Assembly (NCBI GenBank): GCA_964637515.1
Contig: CAZWUI010000005.1
Location: 29,662-93,661, forward strand
Source: RGIG4097 sp964637515
GTDB taxonomy: Bacteria > Bacillota > Clostridia > Christensenellales > CAG-917
DNA length: 64,000 nucleotides
Direction: 5' to 3'
Shown here: positions 16,199 through 24,912 of the stretch, piece after piece
Layout of the letters: every line of letters starts with the position of its first letter
Numbering within the stretch: the stretch's first letter is position 1
The notes under the pieces: model-generated
Told to the model about the DNA's origin: nothing
Seen by the model: the letters and a program-made list of their open reading frames with translations, nothing else
The model's database searches: none
Position numbers and translations under genes: made by a program

Positions 16199-17287
16199 AT
16201 GAAAGTTTCAGAAGCAATGGTGGCAAAACTTGAGAAAATCAAGGCGCGCTATCACGAAATAGGTGAACTCCTTTCAAAGAGCGAAGTCATCGCAGACCAA
16301 AATAAATTCCGCGAACTCGGCAAGGAACTTGCCGGGCTCACTCCTATCGTGGAGTGCTACGACGCATATAGTGAACACAAAAAGCAATTCGACGACTGCG
16401 AAAGAGAACTCGCAGGTGAAACGGATGCGGAGATGAGAGAACTCATCAAGAGTGAGCTTGACGATCTCAGAACCGCTCTCGACGAGGACGGCAAAGCGTT
16501 GAAAATCGCAATGCTCCCCAAAGACCCCAACGAAGATAACAACGTCATTATCGAAATACGCGGGGGCGCAGGCGGGGAAGAAGCGAGCCTTTTCGGCACC
16601 GAACTCATGCGCATGTATCGTCATTACGCCGACTTGAATCGCTGGAAAGTGGAAGATATAAATATCAATATGACCGAACTCGGCGGAGTCAAAGAAGCGG
16701 TGTTTATGATCGCGGGCAAGGGTGCATACGGCAAACTTAAATTTGAAAGCGGAGTGCATCGCGTGCAAAGAGTGCCGGAAACGGAGTCGCAAGGTAGAAT
16801 CCATACGTCTACGGTGACTGTAGCGGTCCTGCCCGAAGCGGAGGACGTGGAAGTCGAAATCAAGGAAAGCGATCTCAAAATAGATACGTATAGAAGCTCG
16901 GGTGCGGGCGGACAACACGTTAATAAAACGGAATCCGCAATCCGTATGACGCATATTCCGACGGGTATCGTCGTCGAATGTCAGGACGAGCGCAGTCAGA
17001 TCAAAAACAGAGAAAAAGCGATGAAAGTCATGAAGTCGCGTTTGTACGATTTCTTCCAGTCGCAAGCGGATAAGGAGTATGCAGAAACCCGTCGTGCGCA
17101 GGTAGGCACCGGGGACAGAAGCGAAAGAATCCGCACGTATAACTTCCCTCAGGGGAGAGTTACCGATCACAGAATAGGTTTCACGCTCTATTCTCTCGAC
17201 AAGTTTATGTTGGGGGATATGGACGAGATGATTTCCGCGCTTCAAATCGCGGTGCAGAACAAACTGCTTGAAAATATCGAAGAGTAA
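16199..17287 (+). CDS. prfA: Peptide chain release factor 1
   Basis: RF1 ends translation at UAA and UAG. Of 362 residues, the GAGGQHVNKTESA segment near residue 236 holds the GGQ that triggers peptide release and is the substrate of PrmC encoded just upstream. The stop-codon recognition tripeptide is PET in RVPETESQGR, the PxT form that separates RF1 from RF2 (SPF). The start at 16199 has AAGGTG upstream; an ATG at 16217 is a less likely alternative. Confidence 0.97.
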   Translation: MKVSEAMVAKLEKIKARYHEIGELLSKSEVIADQNKFRELGKELAGLTPIVECYDAYSEHKKQFDDCERELAGETDAEMRELIKSELDDLRTALDEDGKALKIAMLPKDPNEDNNVIIEIRGGAGGEEASLFGTELMRMYRHYADLNRWKVEDININMTELGGVKEAVFMIAGKGAYGKLKFESGVHRVQRVPETESQGRIHTSTVTVAVLPEAEDVEVEIKESDLKIDTYRSSGAGGQHVNKTESAIRMTHIPTGIVVECQDERSQIKNREKAMKVMKSRLYDFFQSQADKEYAETRRAQVGTGDRSERIRTYNFPQGRVTDHRIGFTLYSLDKFMLGDMDEMISALQIAVQNKLLENIEE

Positions 17288-17299
17288 GGAGGGCAGGCT

Positions 17300-18724
17300 A
17301 TGATAGTTAAGTACAACAAGACGCACCACGTCATCGAGGAACACGCATATAAGCCGAATTTGCAGGACGTCGCAAACCCTAATTTGCACAGAAAGGTTTT
17401 CTCTTTCGGCGAAGTTCCGAAGACTACCTTCAATATGCGCCACGTTCCTATGGAGTGTCCGAAGGATATTTATATCACGGACACCACCTTCCGCGACGGA
17501 CAACAATCCTGCGAACCTTTTGCGGTCAAGGATATAGTCAATCTCTATAAACTGCTCCACAAAATGAGCGGTCCGAACGGAATTATCAGACAAAGCGAAT
17601 TTTTCCTTTACAGCGAAAACGACAAGAAAGCAGTGGAAAAATGTCTTGATCTCGGCTATGAATTTCCGCAAATAACTTCTTGGATAAGAGCGAACGAAAA
17701 AGACTTTGAACTCGTCAAACAATTCGGCATAAAGGAAACGGGCGTTCTCGTCAGTTGCTCGGACTACCACATTTTTAAGAAGATGAATATGACGCGTGCG
17801 CAGGCGATGGATAAATATCTTTCCATAGTCAAAATGGCACTCGAAAGAGGAATAGTCCCACGTTGTCACTTCGAGGATATCACGAGAGCGGACTACTTCG
17901 GATTCGTCGTGCCTTTCGCAATCGAATTGATGAAACTCAGCGAAGAAAGCGGTATTCCTATTAAAATTCGCGCGTGCGATACGATGGGTTACGGCGTGTC
18001 CTATCCCGGCACCGCACTTCCCCGAAGCGTACAGGGTATCATCTACGGTTTCCGCTACTACGCAGAATTTCCGTCCGAACGACTTGAATGGCACGGTCAT
18101 AACGACTTTTATAAGGCGGTCACCAACTCCGCTACGGCGTGGCTTCACGGTTGCGGCTCGGTCAATACGACTCTTCTCGGAATAGGGGAAAGAACGGGAA
18201 ATACTCCGCTTGAAGCAATGGCGATAGAGTATACGTCTTTGCGTGGTAACAGCGGCGGTATGGACCTTTCCGTCATCACCGAAATTGCGGACTACTTCGA
18301 GCATGAAATGGGCATTTCTATTCCCGAAAGAACTCCTTTCGTCGGCAGAAACTTCAACGTCACCAAGGCGGGTATTCACGCAGACGGTATGCTCAAGGAC
18401 CAAGAAATCTACAATATATTCGACACCGAAAAAATTCTCAACCGTTCACCGCGCGTCATCATCGACCGTTTCAGCGGACTTGCGGGACTTGCATTCTGGA
18501 TCAACAGTTACTACTCTCTGCCCGAAGGCGTAAAAGTCACCAAACAGGATCCGCTCGTCGCAATCATGAAGGACTACGTGGACTCCCTTTACAATAAGGG
18601 CAGAACGGCAAGTATGTCGGATATCGAACTCGATAAATTCATCAAACGAGTGGATAGCACGAGATATGCGGAATTTGTCGCATACGAGAACGATTACCAC
18701 TCAAATTTCGACGAAAACGACTAA
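17300..18724 (+). CDS. Re-citrate synthase-like / isopropylmalate synthase family enzyme
   Basis: Acetyl-CoA-dependent aldol-type synthase of the HMGL/LeuA superfamily, 474 residues. DTTFRDGQQ (about residue 57) carries the metal-binding Asp and catalytic Arg, and EWHGHNDF (about 265) the HxH metal pair; GERTGNTPLE and KAGIHADGMLKDQEIYN follow. The extended N-terminus (LQDVANPNLHRKVF) and RQSEFFLYS are features I recall from the Re-citrate synthase of Clostridium kluyveri rather than from LeuA. LeuA's C-terminal regulatory domain is absent. It would feed glutamate synthesis in an anaerobe without ordinary citrate synthase. Homocitrate or isopropylmalate synthesis remains possible. Confidence 0.78.
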   Translation: MIVKYNKTHHVIEEHAYKPNLQDVANPNLHRKVFSFGEVPKTTFNMRHVPMECPKDIYITDTTFRDGQQSCEPFAVKDIVNLYKLLHKMSGPNGIIRQSEFFLYSENDKKAVEKCLDLGYEFPQITSWIRANEKDFELVKQFGIKETGVLVSCSDYHIFKKMNMTRAQAMDKYLSIVKMALERGIVPRCHFEDITRADYFGFVVPFAIELMKLSEESGIPIKIRACDTMGYGVSYPGTALPRSVQGIIYGFRYYAEFPSERLEWHGHNDFYKAVTNSATAWLHGCGSVNTTLLGIGERTGNTPLEAMAIEYTSLRGNSGGMDLSVITEIADYFEHEMGISIPERTPFVGRNFNVTKAGIHADGMLKDQEIYNIFDTEKILNRSPRVIIDRFSGLAGLAFWINSYYSLPEGVKVTKQDPLVAIMKDYVDSLYNKGRTASMSDIELDKFIKRVDSTRYAEFVAYENDYHSNFDEND

Positions 18725-18784
18725 AATAAAATTAGGACTTGTATTTCGGTTATATTTTTTATAAAATATAATCGGAGGTGTAAA

Positions 18785-19216
18785 ATGATACAACTTATTA
18801 CCGGAGCAAAAGGAAGCGGAAAAACAAAGAAAATCATCGATATGGCAAACGATAACGTCGACGTCGCAAAAGGCGATATCGTATTCGTCACCGATACGGA
18901 TAGATATATGTATTCGATCCGCTATCAAGTGAGAGTCATAAATACCGCAGTGCTAAAATACGACAACGAGTCCAACGTCCGTGAAGACGCCCTCATCGGT
19001 TTCATCAAAGGCATTCTCGCAGGCAATCACGACATCGAAAGTTTCTATATCGACGGCGCACACCGTATGCTCGGCAGAACCGTTCAGGAAATGGAGGACT
19101 TCTTCACGGATATATACAAGGTCGCGAAGGAAACCGAAACGACTTTCTACTTGACCGTCAGCGAAAACGAGGAGAATTTCCCCGATTTCCTAAAAAAATA
19201 TCAGGATAACAAATGA
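18785..19216 (+). CDS. P-loop ATP-binding protein
   Basis: Short 143-residue protein beginning IQLITGAKGSGKTKKII, a Walker A at residues 7-14. A Walker-B-like FYIDGAHRM is at about residue 90. No further domain fits, and similar short P-loop proteins in Clostridia are often called PilT-like without evidence. CGGAGG precedes the start. Its stop overlaps the threonine synthase start by 4 bases (ATGA), so the two are translated together, but a link in function is not apparent. Confidence 0.75.
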   Translation: MIQLITGAKGSGKTKKIIDMANDNVDVAKGDIVFVTDTDRYMYSIRYQVRVINTAVLKYDNESNVREDALIGFIKGILAGNHDIESFYIDGAHRMLGRTVQEMEDFFTDIYKVAKETETTFYLTVSENEENFPDFLKKYQDNK

Positions 19217-20688
19217 ATTATATCAGCACAAGAAACGCTTCGCGAGTCTACTCCGCAAGCGAAGCAATAGTCAAAGGGATTTCCGATGACGGCGGACTTA
19301 TCGTTCCGTCGTCTTTTCCCGCTATTGACAAGGATTTCATAGAGAATTTCGGCACTCTCGATTACCCCGAAAGAGTGGCGACCGTCCTGCATTCCTATAT
19401 GGACGAGTTTTCGTATGACGAACTTCTCTCGTATGCGAAAAAGGCGTATTCGCGCTTTGACGGCGATCCTTGTCCCGTCACCAAAATCGAAGACGGACTT
19501 TTCGTGCTCGAACTATGGCACGGACCGACTTTCGCATTCAAGGATATGGCGCTCACCCTTCTTCCTTACCTTCTCACCGCAAGCAAGCGTAAACTTGGAC
19601 GAGAGGACAAGACGCTCATTCTCGTTGCGACGAGCGGGGATACGGGCAAAGCCGCACTCGAAGGTTTCAAGGACGTGGACGGCACCGAAATCATAGTCTT
19701 TTTCCCGAGCCAAGGAGTCAGCAAAATGCAAAAGTTGCAAATGCTCACTCAAGAAGGGAAAAACGTGCATGTCGTCGCAATCAAAGGCAATTTCGATGAT
19801 GCACAAACCGCAGTCAAAGAGATTTTCAACGACAATGAAACAAATGAGCGCCTTGAAAAAATCGGCGTGACTATGTCGTCTGCAAACTCAATCAACTGGG
19901 GACGACTCGTTCCTCAAATCGTCTACTATATCTCCGCATACGCAGACCTTGTAGCAAGCGGAGAAATCGAAAACGGAGATAAGGTCAACTTCTGCGTGCC
20001 GACCGGAAATTTCGGTAATATCCTTGCGGGTTACTATGCGTACAGAATGGGACTTCCCGTAAATAAACTCATCGTCGCAAGCAACGAAAACAACGTATTG
20101 ACCGAATTTTTCGGCACGGGCGTATATAGCCTTGATAGAAAATTCTATAAGACCTCGTCGCCGTCTATGGATATTCTCGTGTCGTCTAACCTTGAGCGTT
20201 TCATATTCGAACTCACGGGTAGGGATGATGAGAAAGTGTCAAAACTCTATTCCGCTTTGAAAAAGGACGGCAAGTTTGAGATTGATTTGTCCTTGATCAA
20301 GAGCAGTATCTTTGAAGCAGGGTGGGCGGACGAAGACGACACAAAAGACGCAATCCGTAATTTCTTCGACCTTGACGATTGCATTCTCGACACTCACACC
20401 GCAGTGGCGGCAAGCGTGTATACCGACTATCAGGGAGAGACCGAAGACGATACCCCCGCAGTCATCGTGTCTACGGCAAGCCCCTATAAATTCGCAGTAG
20501 ACGTTTATAATGCAGTCGCAGACGGCAAGGAACAAGACGTTGACAAGGCGGTTGAAAAACTTCAATTCGCTTCCGGACTCGAATGCCCCGCTGGATTGTT
20601 GAGTCTTAAAAACAAGAAAATACTTCACGACAAAGTCATAGAAAAAGGAAACACAAAACAAACCGTCCTTGAAATTATGAATGCGTGA
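19213..20688 (+). CDS. thrC: Threonine synthase
   Basis: Pyridoxal-phosphate enzyme converting O-phosphohomoserine to threonine. At 491 residues it belongs to the longer class that starts NYISTRNASRVYSASEAI, with SDDGGLIVP following. GPTFAFKDMALTL at about residue 100 holds the lysine that binds PLP, and ATSGDTGKAALEGF the phosphate-binding loop. It lies between the P-loop gene (4-base overlap) and trpS, with no other threonine genes in view. Confidence 0.96.
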   Translation: MNYISTRNASRVYSASEAIVKGISDDGGLIVPSSFPAIDKDFIENFGTLDYPERVATVLHSYMDEFSYDELLSYAKKAYSRFDGDPCPVTKIEDGLFVLELWHGPTFAFKDMALTLLPYLLTASKRKLGREDKTLILVATSGDTGKAALEGFKDVDGTEIIVFFPSQGVSKMQKLQMLTQEGKNVHVVAIKGNFDDAQTAVKEIFNDNETNERLEKIGVTMSSANSINWGRLVPQIVYYISAYADLVASGEIENGDKVNFCVPTGNFGNILAGYYAYRMGLPVNKLIVASNENNVLTEFFGTGVYSLDRKFYKTSSPSMDILVSSNLERFIFELTGRDDEKVSKLYSALKKDGKFEIDLSLIKSSIFEAGWADEDDTKDAIRNFFDLDDCILDTHTAVAASVYTDYQGETEDDTPAVIVSTASPYKFAVDVYNAVADGKEQDVDKAVEKLQFASGLECPAGLLSLKNKKILHDKVIEKGNTKQTVLEIMNA

Positions 20689-20711
20689 ATGTGCATAAAC
20701 AGGAGTTTATC

Positions 20712-21734
20712 ATGGAAAATAACAACGATAAAAACTCGATTGTGAAACAAAAAACAGTTTACAGTGCGTTGAAACCGACGGGCGATTTGCAACTCGGCAA
20801 CTATATTGGCGCACTCAGAAATATGGTCAAAATGCAAGACGAATACAAGTGCGTCTATATGGTCGCAGACTTGCACAGCATAACCGTTGACGTCGTTCCC
20901 GCAGAACTTCGTCGTCGCACCTATGAGTTTATGGCACTCTTCCTTGCAATCGGTCTCGATCCTGAAAAGAGTATCATCGCAGTGCAGTCGCACGTCCCCG
21001 AGCACGCACAACTTGCTTGGGTTATGAACTGCTACACCCAATTCGGCGAAGCAAGCAGAATGACTCAATTCAAGGACAAGAGCAAGAAAAATCCGGACAA
21101 CGTCAACGTCGGACTTTTCTCTTATCCCACGCTTATGGCGGCAGATATTCTCTTGTATCAGACCGACTACGTGCCTATCGGCAAGGATCAACAACAACAT
21201 CTCGAACTCACGAGAGATATTGCGGGAAGATTCAATTCCAAATTCTCACCGACCTTCACCATTCCCGAAGGCATCTATCCGAAGACGGGTGCGAAGATTT
21301 ATAACCTTCTCGACCCGACCACCAAAATGGGAAAAACGGACGACAATACCGCAGGCGTAGTTTTCTTGCTCGACGACCCCGATACGATTATGCGTAAATT
21401 CAAACGTGCGGTAACCGACTGCGGAAACGAAATCGTCTATAGGGAAGACAAACCCGGTATCAGCAACTTGCTCACAATCTATTCCGTGTTCAAAAACGTG
21501 TCTATCGAAGATGCGGAAAAGGAATTTGCGGGTTCGAGTTACGCGGATTTCAAGTTGAAAGTCGGCGAAACCGTCGTCGAATATCTCCGCCCCATTCAAG
21601 AGAAGTACAAATACTATATGGAGCACAAGGAAGTGCTTGCGGAAATCATGAAAAAAGGCGCGGAAGAGGCAAGTCGTATTGCTCGCAGGACTCTTTCCAA
21701 AGTCTACAAGAAAGTCGGCTTTGCGCAAGTGTGA
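20712..21734 (+). CDS. trpS: Tryptophanyl-tRNA synthetase
   Basis: Class I synthetase charging tRNA-Trp, 340 residues. The HIGH-type motif is in PTGDLQLGNYIGAL and the KMSKS loop reads KMGKT in DPTTKMGKTDD. The start at 20712 was chosen because AGGAG lies seven bases upstream; a GTG nine codons earlier overlaps thrC and adds no conserved sequence. The mid-section GKDQQQHLELTRDIA is standard for TrpS. No T-box leader is visible in the 23 bases after thrC. Confidence 0.96.
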   Translation: MENNNDKNSIVKQKTVYSALKPTGDLQLGNYIGALRNMVKMQDEYKCVYMVADLHSITVDVVPAELRRRTYEFMALFLAIGLDPEKSIIAVQSHVPEHAQLAWVMNCYTQFGEASRMTQFKDKSKKNPDNVNVGLFSYPTLMAADILLYQTDYVPIGKDQQQHLELTRDIAGRFNSKFSPTFTIPEGIYPKTGAKIYNLLDPTTKMGKTDDNTAGVVFLLDDPDTIMRKFKRAVTDCGNEIVYREDKPGISNLLTIYSVFKNVSIEDAEKEFAGSSYADFKLKVGETVVEYLRPIQEKYKYYMEHKEVLAEIMKKGAEEASRIARRTLSKVYKKVGFAQV

Positions 21735-21735
21735 T

Positions 21736-22596
21736 ATGTTTGGATATATAATTCCCGACAAGAATAATATGTATATTAAGGACTTCAACGTCTTTCAGGG
21801 GTTCTATTGCGGACTTTGCAAAACCCTTGCAAAAACGGGCGGTCCGTTGACTCGTCTTTGTACGAACTACGACACCACTTTTTATAATGCGTTTCTGCAT
21901 GCGGTAACCGACACCCCCGTGACTGCGGAAGGGAAGTTTTGTGCCTTGAACGGCAAGAAAAAACCCGTCATCGCACCCGATGAATTGTCTATGAAAGTGG
22001 CAGACGTATCCGTGCTTCTCGTCTACTACAACCTTGCGGACGATGTGGCGGACGGAAAGAAAATCCGTGCGATTGCGAAGTGGAGATTATATCTCCGAAA
22101 ACGTGCCGCGGCAAGACGTTTGCCCGACGTTGACAAACTGATGAAAAGGGAGTTTTCTCGACTCGCAAAACTCGAAAAAGAGAACAGTGCGAATATCGAC
22201 GAAGTGGCGGATTGCACCGCAGTGCTTATGCGCGATATGACGAGGTTCCTTGTGAAAACGGACGACGATATCGACTTGTTCACCTACAACATGGGCAGGC
22301 TCATATACCTTATGGACGCAGTGGACGACGTCGAAGAAGATAGCAAGAAAGGCACTTATAACGTCGTCGTGAACAACTACGGCAAATGCACAGAAAAGGC
22401 AGTTTATTTCAAAGAAAACGCAGATGAACTTGCGTTTCTGCTCAAATCCGCATATAACCGTATCGTTGAAAGTTACAACAAAATGAACGTCGTCGTGGCG
22501 GAAGGAGTCATCTCAAACACCGTCTACCTCGGCATTGATATGCAAATTAAAAGACTACTCAAAGGAGAAGATAAATGCCACAAGATCCGTATGTAA
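21736..22596 (+). CDS. DUF5685 family protein
   Basis: A 286-residue protein starting FGYIIPDKNNMYIKDF with FYCGLCKTLAKTGG, as in the DUF5685 family of Clostridia. The cysteines in YCGLC and a later Cys may bind metal. The middle is helical (VSVLLVYYNLADDVADG, LIYLMDAVDDVEED), with paired acidic motifs reminiscent of all-helical phosphate-handling enzymes, but no function is established. The gene starts right after trpS and overlaps the J-protein gene by 22 bases; these two families are regular neighbours, which implies a joint role. Confidence 0.85.
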   Translation: MFGYIIPDKNNMYIKDFNVFQGFYCGLCKTLAKTGGPLTRLCTNYDTTFYNAFLHAVTDTPVTAEGKFCALNGKKKPVIAPDELSMKVADVSVLLVYYNLADDVADGKKIRAIAKWRLYLRKRAAARRLPDVDKLMKREFSRLAKLEKENSANIDEVADCTAVLMRDMTRFLVKTDDDIDLFTYNMGRLIYLMDAVDDVEEDSKKGTYNVVVNNYGKCTEKAVYFKENADELAFLLKSAYNRIVESYNKMNVVVAEGVISNTVYLGIDMQIKRLLKGEDKCHKIRM

Positions 22597-23216
22597 TTTT
22601 AGGACTCGGTCGCGGTGCGTCCCAAGCGGAAATCCTCGAAGCGTACAAAACCAAACGCAGTTTCTATTCCGCTCACGTTTTCGACGAGGGTGAGGCAGGC
22701 GCAACCGCCGCAAGAAAACTCGAAGAGCTTGACCAAGCGTATCAACAGGCTATGGAAATGTCCCACGAATCTGCCACCGTCAGCGGTGACGAAGAGTATT
22801 CGGGCGGATATTCCGACGTCAAAACTTTGATCAAAAATAAAAAGTTCGACGAGGCGCAACGTCGTCTTGACGATATGTCTATCCGCGACGGCGAATGGCA
22901 CTACTATCAAGCCATAATCTTCTATGAGAAAAGTTGGCTCAACGAGAGCAAACGTCAACTCGAAATGGCGCTCGCAGAAGACCCCGATAACGATAAATAT
23001 AAAAGGGCGCTCGACAATTTGAAACGCAAAATCGACGGCACGAATGCCTTCCAAAAAGAAAAGAGCGGTACGAATTACTACAACAATTCTGCGCCTCAAA
23101 AGTCGTACTCCCAAAACGCTGACGTTGCAGACGGAATTTGCACCGCTTGCCAAGCACTTTGGTGCGCGGACTGCTGCTGCGAATGTATGGGCGGCGACCT
23201 TATACGTTGTTGTTAG
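22575..23216 (+). CDS. J-domain-like protein without HPD, cysteine-rich tail
   Basis: Protein of 213 residues. The N-terminal 65 residues resemble a J domain (DPYVILGLGRGASQAEILEAY), but the HPD tripeptide needed to stimulate DnaK is missing (FYSAHVFDEG in its place). Residues 80-155 look like tetratricopeptide-type helices (WHYYQAIIFYEKSWLNESKR). The tail CTACQALWCADCCCECMGG holds most of the nine cysteines of the last 25 residues and could bind metal or attach to a membrane. It overlaps the DUF5685 gene by 22 bases with GGAG upstream of its start. Confidence 0.8.
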   Translation: MPQDPYVILGLGRGASQAEILEAYKTKRSFYSAHVFDEGEAGATAARKLEELDQAYQQAMEMSHESATVSGDEEYSGGYSDVKTLIKNKKFDEAQRRLDDMSIRDGEWHYYQAIIFYEKSWLNESKRQLEMALAEDPDNDKYKRALDNLKRKIDGTNAFQKEKSGTNYYNNSAPQKSYSQNADVADGICTACQALWCADCCCECMGGDLIRCC

Positions 23217-23232
23217 GCACACGCCGTTTTTA

Positions 23233-23955
23233 ATGAAAAAAGACAGACAGCGGATTATCTATGAAGTTGCGTTAGGCGGTGTGGCGGCAGGGATTGCGAC
23301 TCTGCTTGTGTCCCTTTCCGTCGTCGTCAAGTACGGCACGATTGGATTTTTCGTCGCGGCGTGCGTTGCGATTATGATTCCGCTCTCTCAAAAATACTAC
23401 TTTTCGTCCGTAGTGGCGTATATTGCATCCTCCTTGATTTCCTTTGCAATCACGGGGGATTTTTTTGTGGTGGCAGGGTACGTCGTATACTTTGCGCCCA
23501 TGGCGATTTTGTCGGGGATTTTCGTTGAAAAGCACGTCAAATGGTTTATATCTCTGCCCGTCAAAGCGGTGTATATCAATCTTGCGCTTGCGTTTTTGTA
23601 TTTCGTTGCGGGAAACATTATGATTTCGGAGGAAGTCATCGGCAAAATTCCGTACTATGCCATTGCGATAGTGGGGACTGTCGTGCTTATCGCGATTGAC
23701 TTTTTGCTCGGTTACGTCTATCTCTACGTGAAAAAACGCACCGAAAAGGTGTTGAGAAAACGGCAGAAGAAAACCGAAGTCGTTGATGACGGAAATCCGT
23801 TTGAAGATATGGGTGACGAAACGGACGTCGTTTTCCGAGATGAAAGCACTTTTGACGGTGCTGCCGACGAGTCTATTTCGGACAAGGACGACAAGTCGAG
23901 CGGTTTAGACGATGATGAAAAATCGGATGATGAAAAGTCTCCGTTTGACGAATAG
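23233..23955 (+). CDS. Integral membrane protein with acidic C-terminal tail
   Basis: A 240-residue protein of unknown function. Five or six hydrophobic segments fill residues 10-165 (for example GVAAGIATLLVSLSVVV and ILSGIF), followed by a basic KKRTEKVLRKRQKK stretch and an acidic tail rich in Asp and Ser up to the end. The start at 23233 lies 16 bases after the J-protein and was chosen because the upstream extension to 23044 is antiframe over that gene. As third member of the DUF5685/J-protein unit it may be their membrane partner. Confidence 0.75.
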   Translation: MKKDRQRIIYEVALGGVAAGIATLLVSLSVVVKYGTIGFFVAACVAIMIPLSQKYYFSSVVAYIASSLISFAITGDFFVVAGYVVYFAPMAILSGIFVEKHVKWFISLPVKAVYINLALAFLYFVAGNIMISEEVIGKIPYYAIAIVGTVVLIAIDFLLGYVYLYVKKRTEKVLRKRQKKTEVVDDGNPFEDMGDETDVVFRDESTFDGAADESISDKDDKSSGLDDDEKSDDEKSPFDE

Positions 23956-24064
23956 CAGACTGTTTCAAAAGACGGCAAGTTGAATGACGTGCATTGATGA
24001 ATAAGTCGTCGTTTCAAAGGGAAAGCCTGTGGACAGATGACAATGAATTTTGTATTTTGATTTG

Positions 24065-24403
24065 TCAATTACCTATTTTCAAAAACTCAACGCCCGCAAG
24101 GAGTACGTCCTCGATTTTTTTATTTTTCAGGGAATAGAAAATGATTTTGCCTTCTCGTCGCATTGCGACAATCCCCGCCGATTTCAGATATTTCAGTTGG
24201 TGGGAGCAGGTCGTTTGATTGAGAGAGAGTAGAGAGCATAGGTCGGTCACGCACATTTCGCTGATCGACAGGGCACATATGATTTTCGTCCGCGTCGCGT
24301 CAGAGCAGACCGAGAAAAATTCGGACAATTCGTAAAGCGCCGCATTCCGCGGAATATACGTTTTGACAAGATTGGCGGTGTTTTCGTCAAGAAGAATTTT
24401 CAT
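24065..24403 (-). CDS. ArsR/SmtB-family transcriptional regulator
   Basis: Winged-helix repressor of 112 residues. SEMCVTDLCSLL is the helix where CadC/ArsR regulators have the ELCVxD metal site, TTCSHQLKYLKSAGIV is the recognition helix and REGKIIFYSL the wing. Cysteines at CSD, MCVTDLC and TCS are candidates for a thiol metal site. It stands alone, with no efflux pump beside it. On the minus strand TATAAT (24415-24410) ends 6 bases before the ATG, and no Shine-Dalgarno is present at a usable distance, so the transcript may be leaderless. Confidence 0.9.
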   Translation of the reverse strand: MKILLDENTANLVKTYIPRNAALYELSEFFSVCSDATRTKIICALSISEMCVTDLCSLLSLNQTTCSHQLKYLKSAGIVAMRREGKIIFYSLKNKKIEDVLLAGVEFLKIGN

Positions 24404-24494
24404 ACGCTAATTATAACTCCCCGATTGGAGCGAAAATTTCGTAACTTTGTTTTTTCTCATCGCATATTGTGATAAAAAGTCATAGGAGCAAATT

Positions 24495-24665
24495 ATGTTT
24501 GAAGATAATTGGTATTTGTTTTTGCTCGTGATATTCCTTGCCTTTTCGTCGGACGGCAATATGTCGTCGAGAGAAATCGCAGTTATGGGAGCGGTGTTAT
24601 TCGCACTTTGTATGACTGCAAATTGTCCCGATGAGAATGAAAATCGGTGCAACTGCAATTCGTAG
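24495..24665 (+). CDS. Small single-span membrane protein (56 aa)
   Basis: Short reading frame starting FEDNWYLFLLVIFLAFSS, with one or two hydrophobic stretches (6-18 and 30-43) and a Cys/Asn/Glu-rich end (CNCNS). AGGAG lies seven bases before the ATG. Small proteins starting with FExNW and a hydrophobic run recur in Clostridia, often unannotated; no function is known. It is divergent from the ArsR gene and separated from uvrC by 247 bases. Confidence 0.65.
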   Translation: MFEDNWYLFLLVIFLAFSSDGNMSSREIAVMGAVLFALCMTANCPDENENRCNCNS

Positions 24666-24855
24666 GTAGGATGAAATCGCCGGCGTGAAACGAAAAAAAC
24701 AAATTTGAAAGGATAAGGTTTTTTTTGTCGCAAGACACAAAGTTCTTGCCAAATTCACGCCTATATGATAGTATTTTGCACCTGTTTTTTGGGGTTACGC
24801 TTTTTCGTCCGCCGTTGTAACCGTCCGCCGTTTGCAACACAATATATTCCCGACT

Positions 24856-24906
24856 TATAATCTTTATAGATTATATATTTACTAAAAATCGTTTTTGGGA
24901 TATAAT
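24856..24906 (+). promoter_or_regulatory. uvrC promoter with upstream palindrome
   Basis: A perfect inverted repeat TATAATCT-TTAT-AGATTATA occupies 24856-24875. It is followed by TTTACT (24878-24883), a 17-base spacer and TATAAT (24901-24906). The predicted transcription start falls on or next to the uvrC ATG at 24913. The palindrome abuts the -35 box, where an operator could act. There is no LexA-type Firmicute box (GAAC-N4-GTTC). Confidence 0.6.
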
Positions 24907-24912
24907 CTTTTT

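Noticed and set aside
16274..18403. A 709-codon minus-strand open frame across prfA and the Re-citrate-synthase-like gene.
   Set aside because: It is antisense to two well-supported genes, has no family motif or Shine-Dalgarno, and its length reflects codon bias on the sense strand.
18725..18784. A tRNA or small RNA gene in short spacers.
   Set aside because: I looked for cloverleaf-like pairs and CCA ends in the larger spacers and found none; tRNAscan and Rfam searches would settle it.
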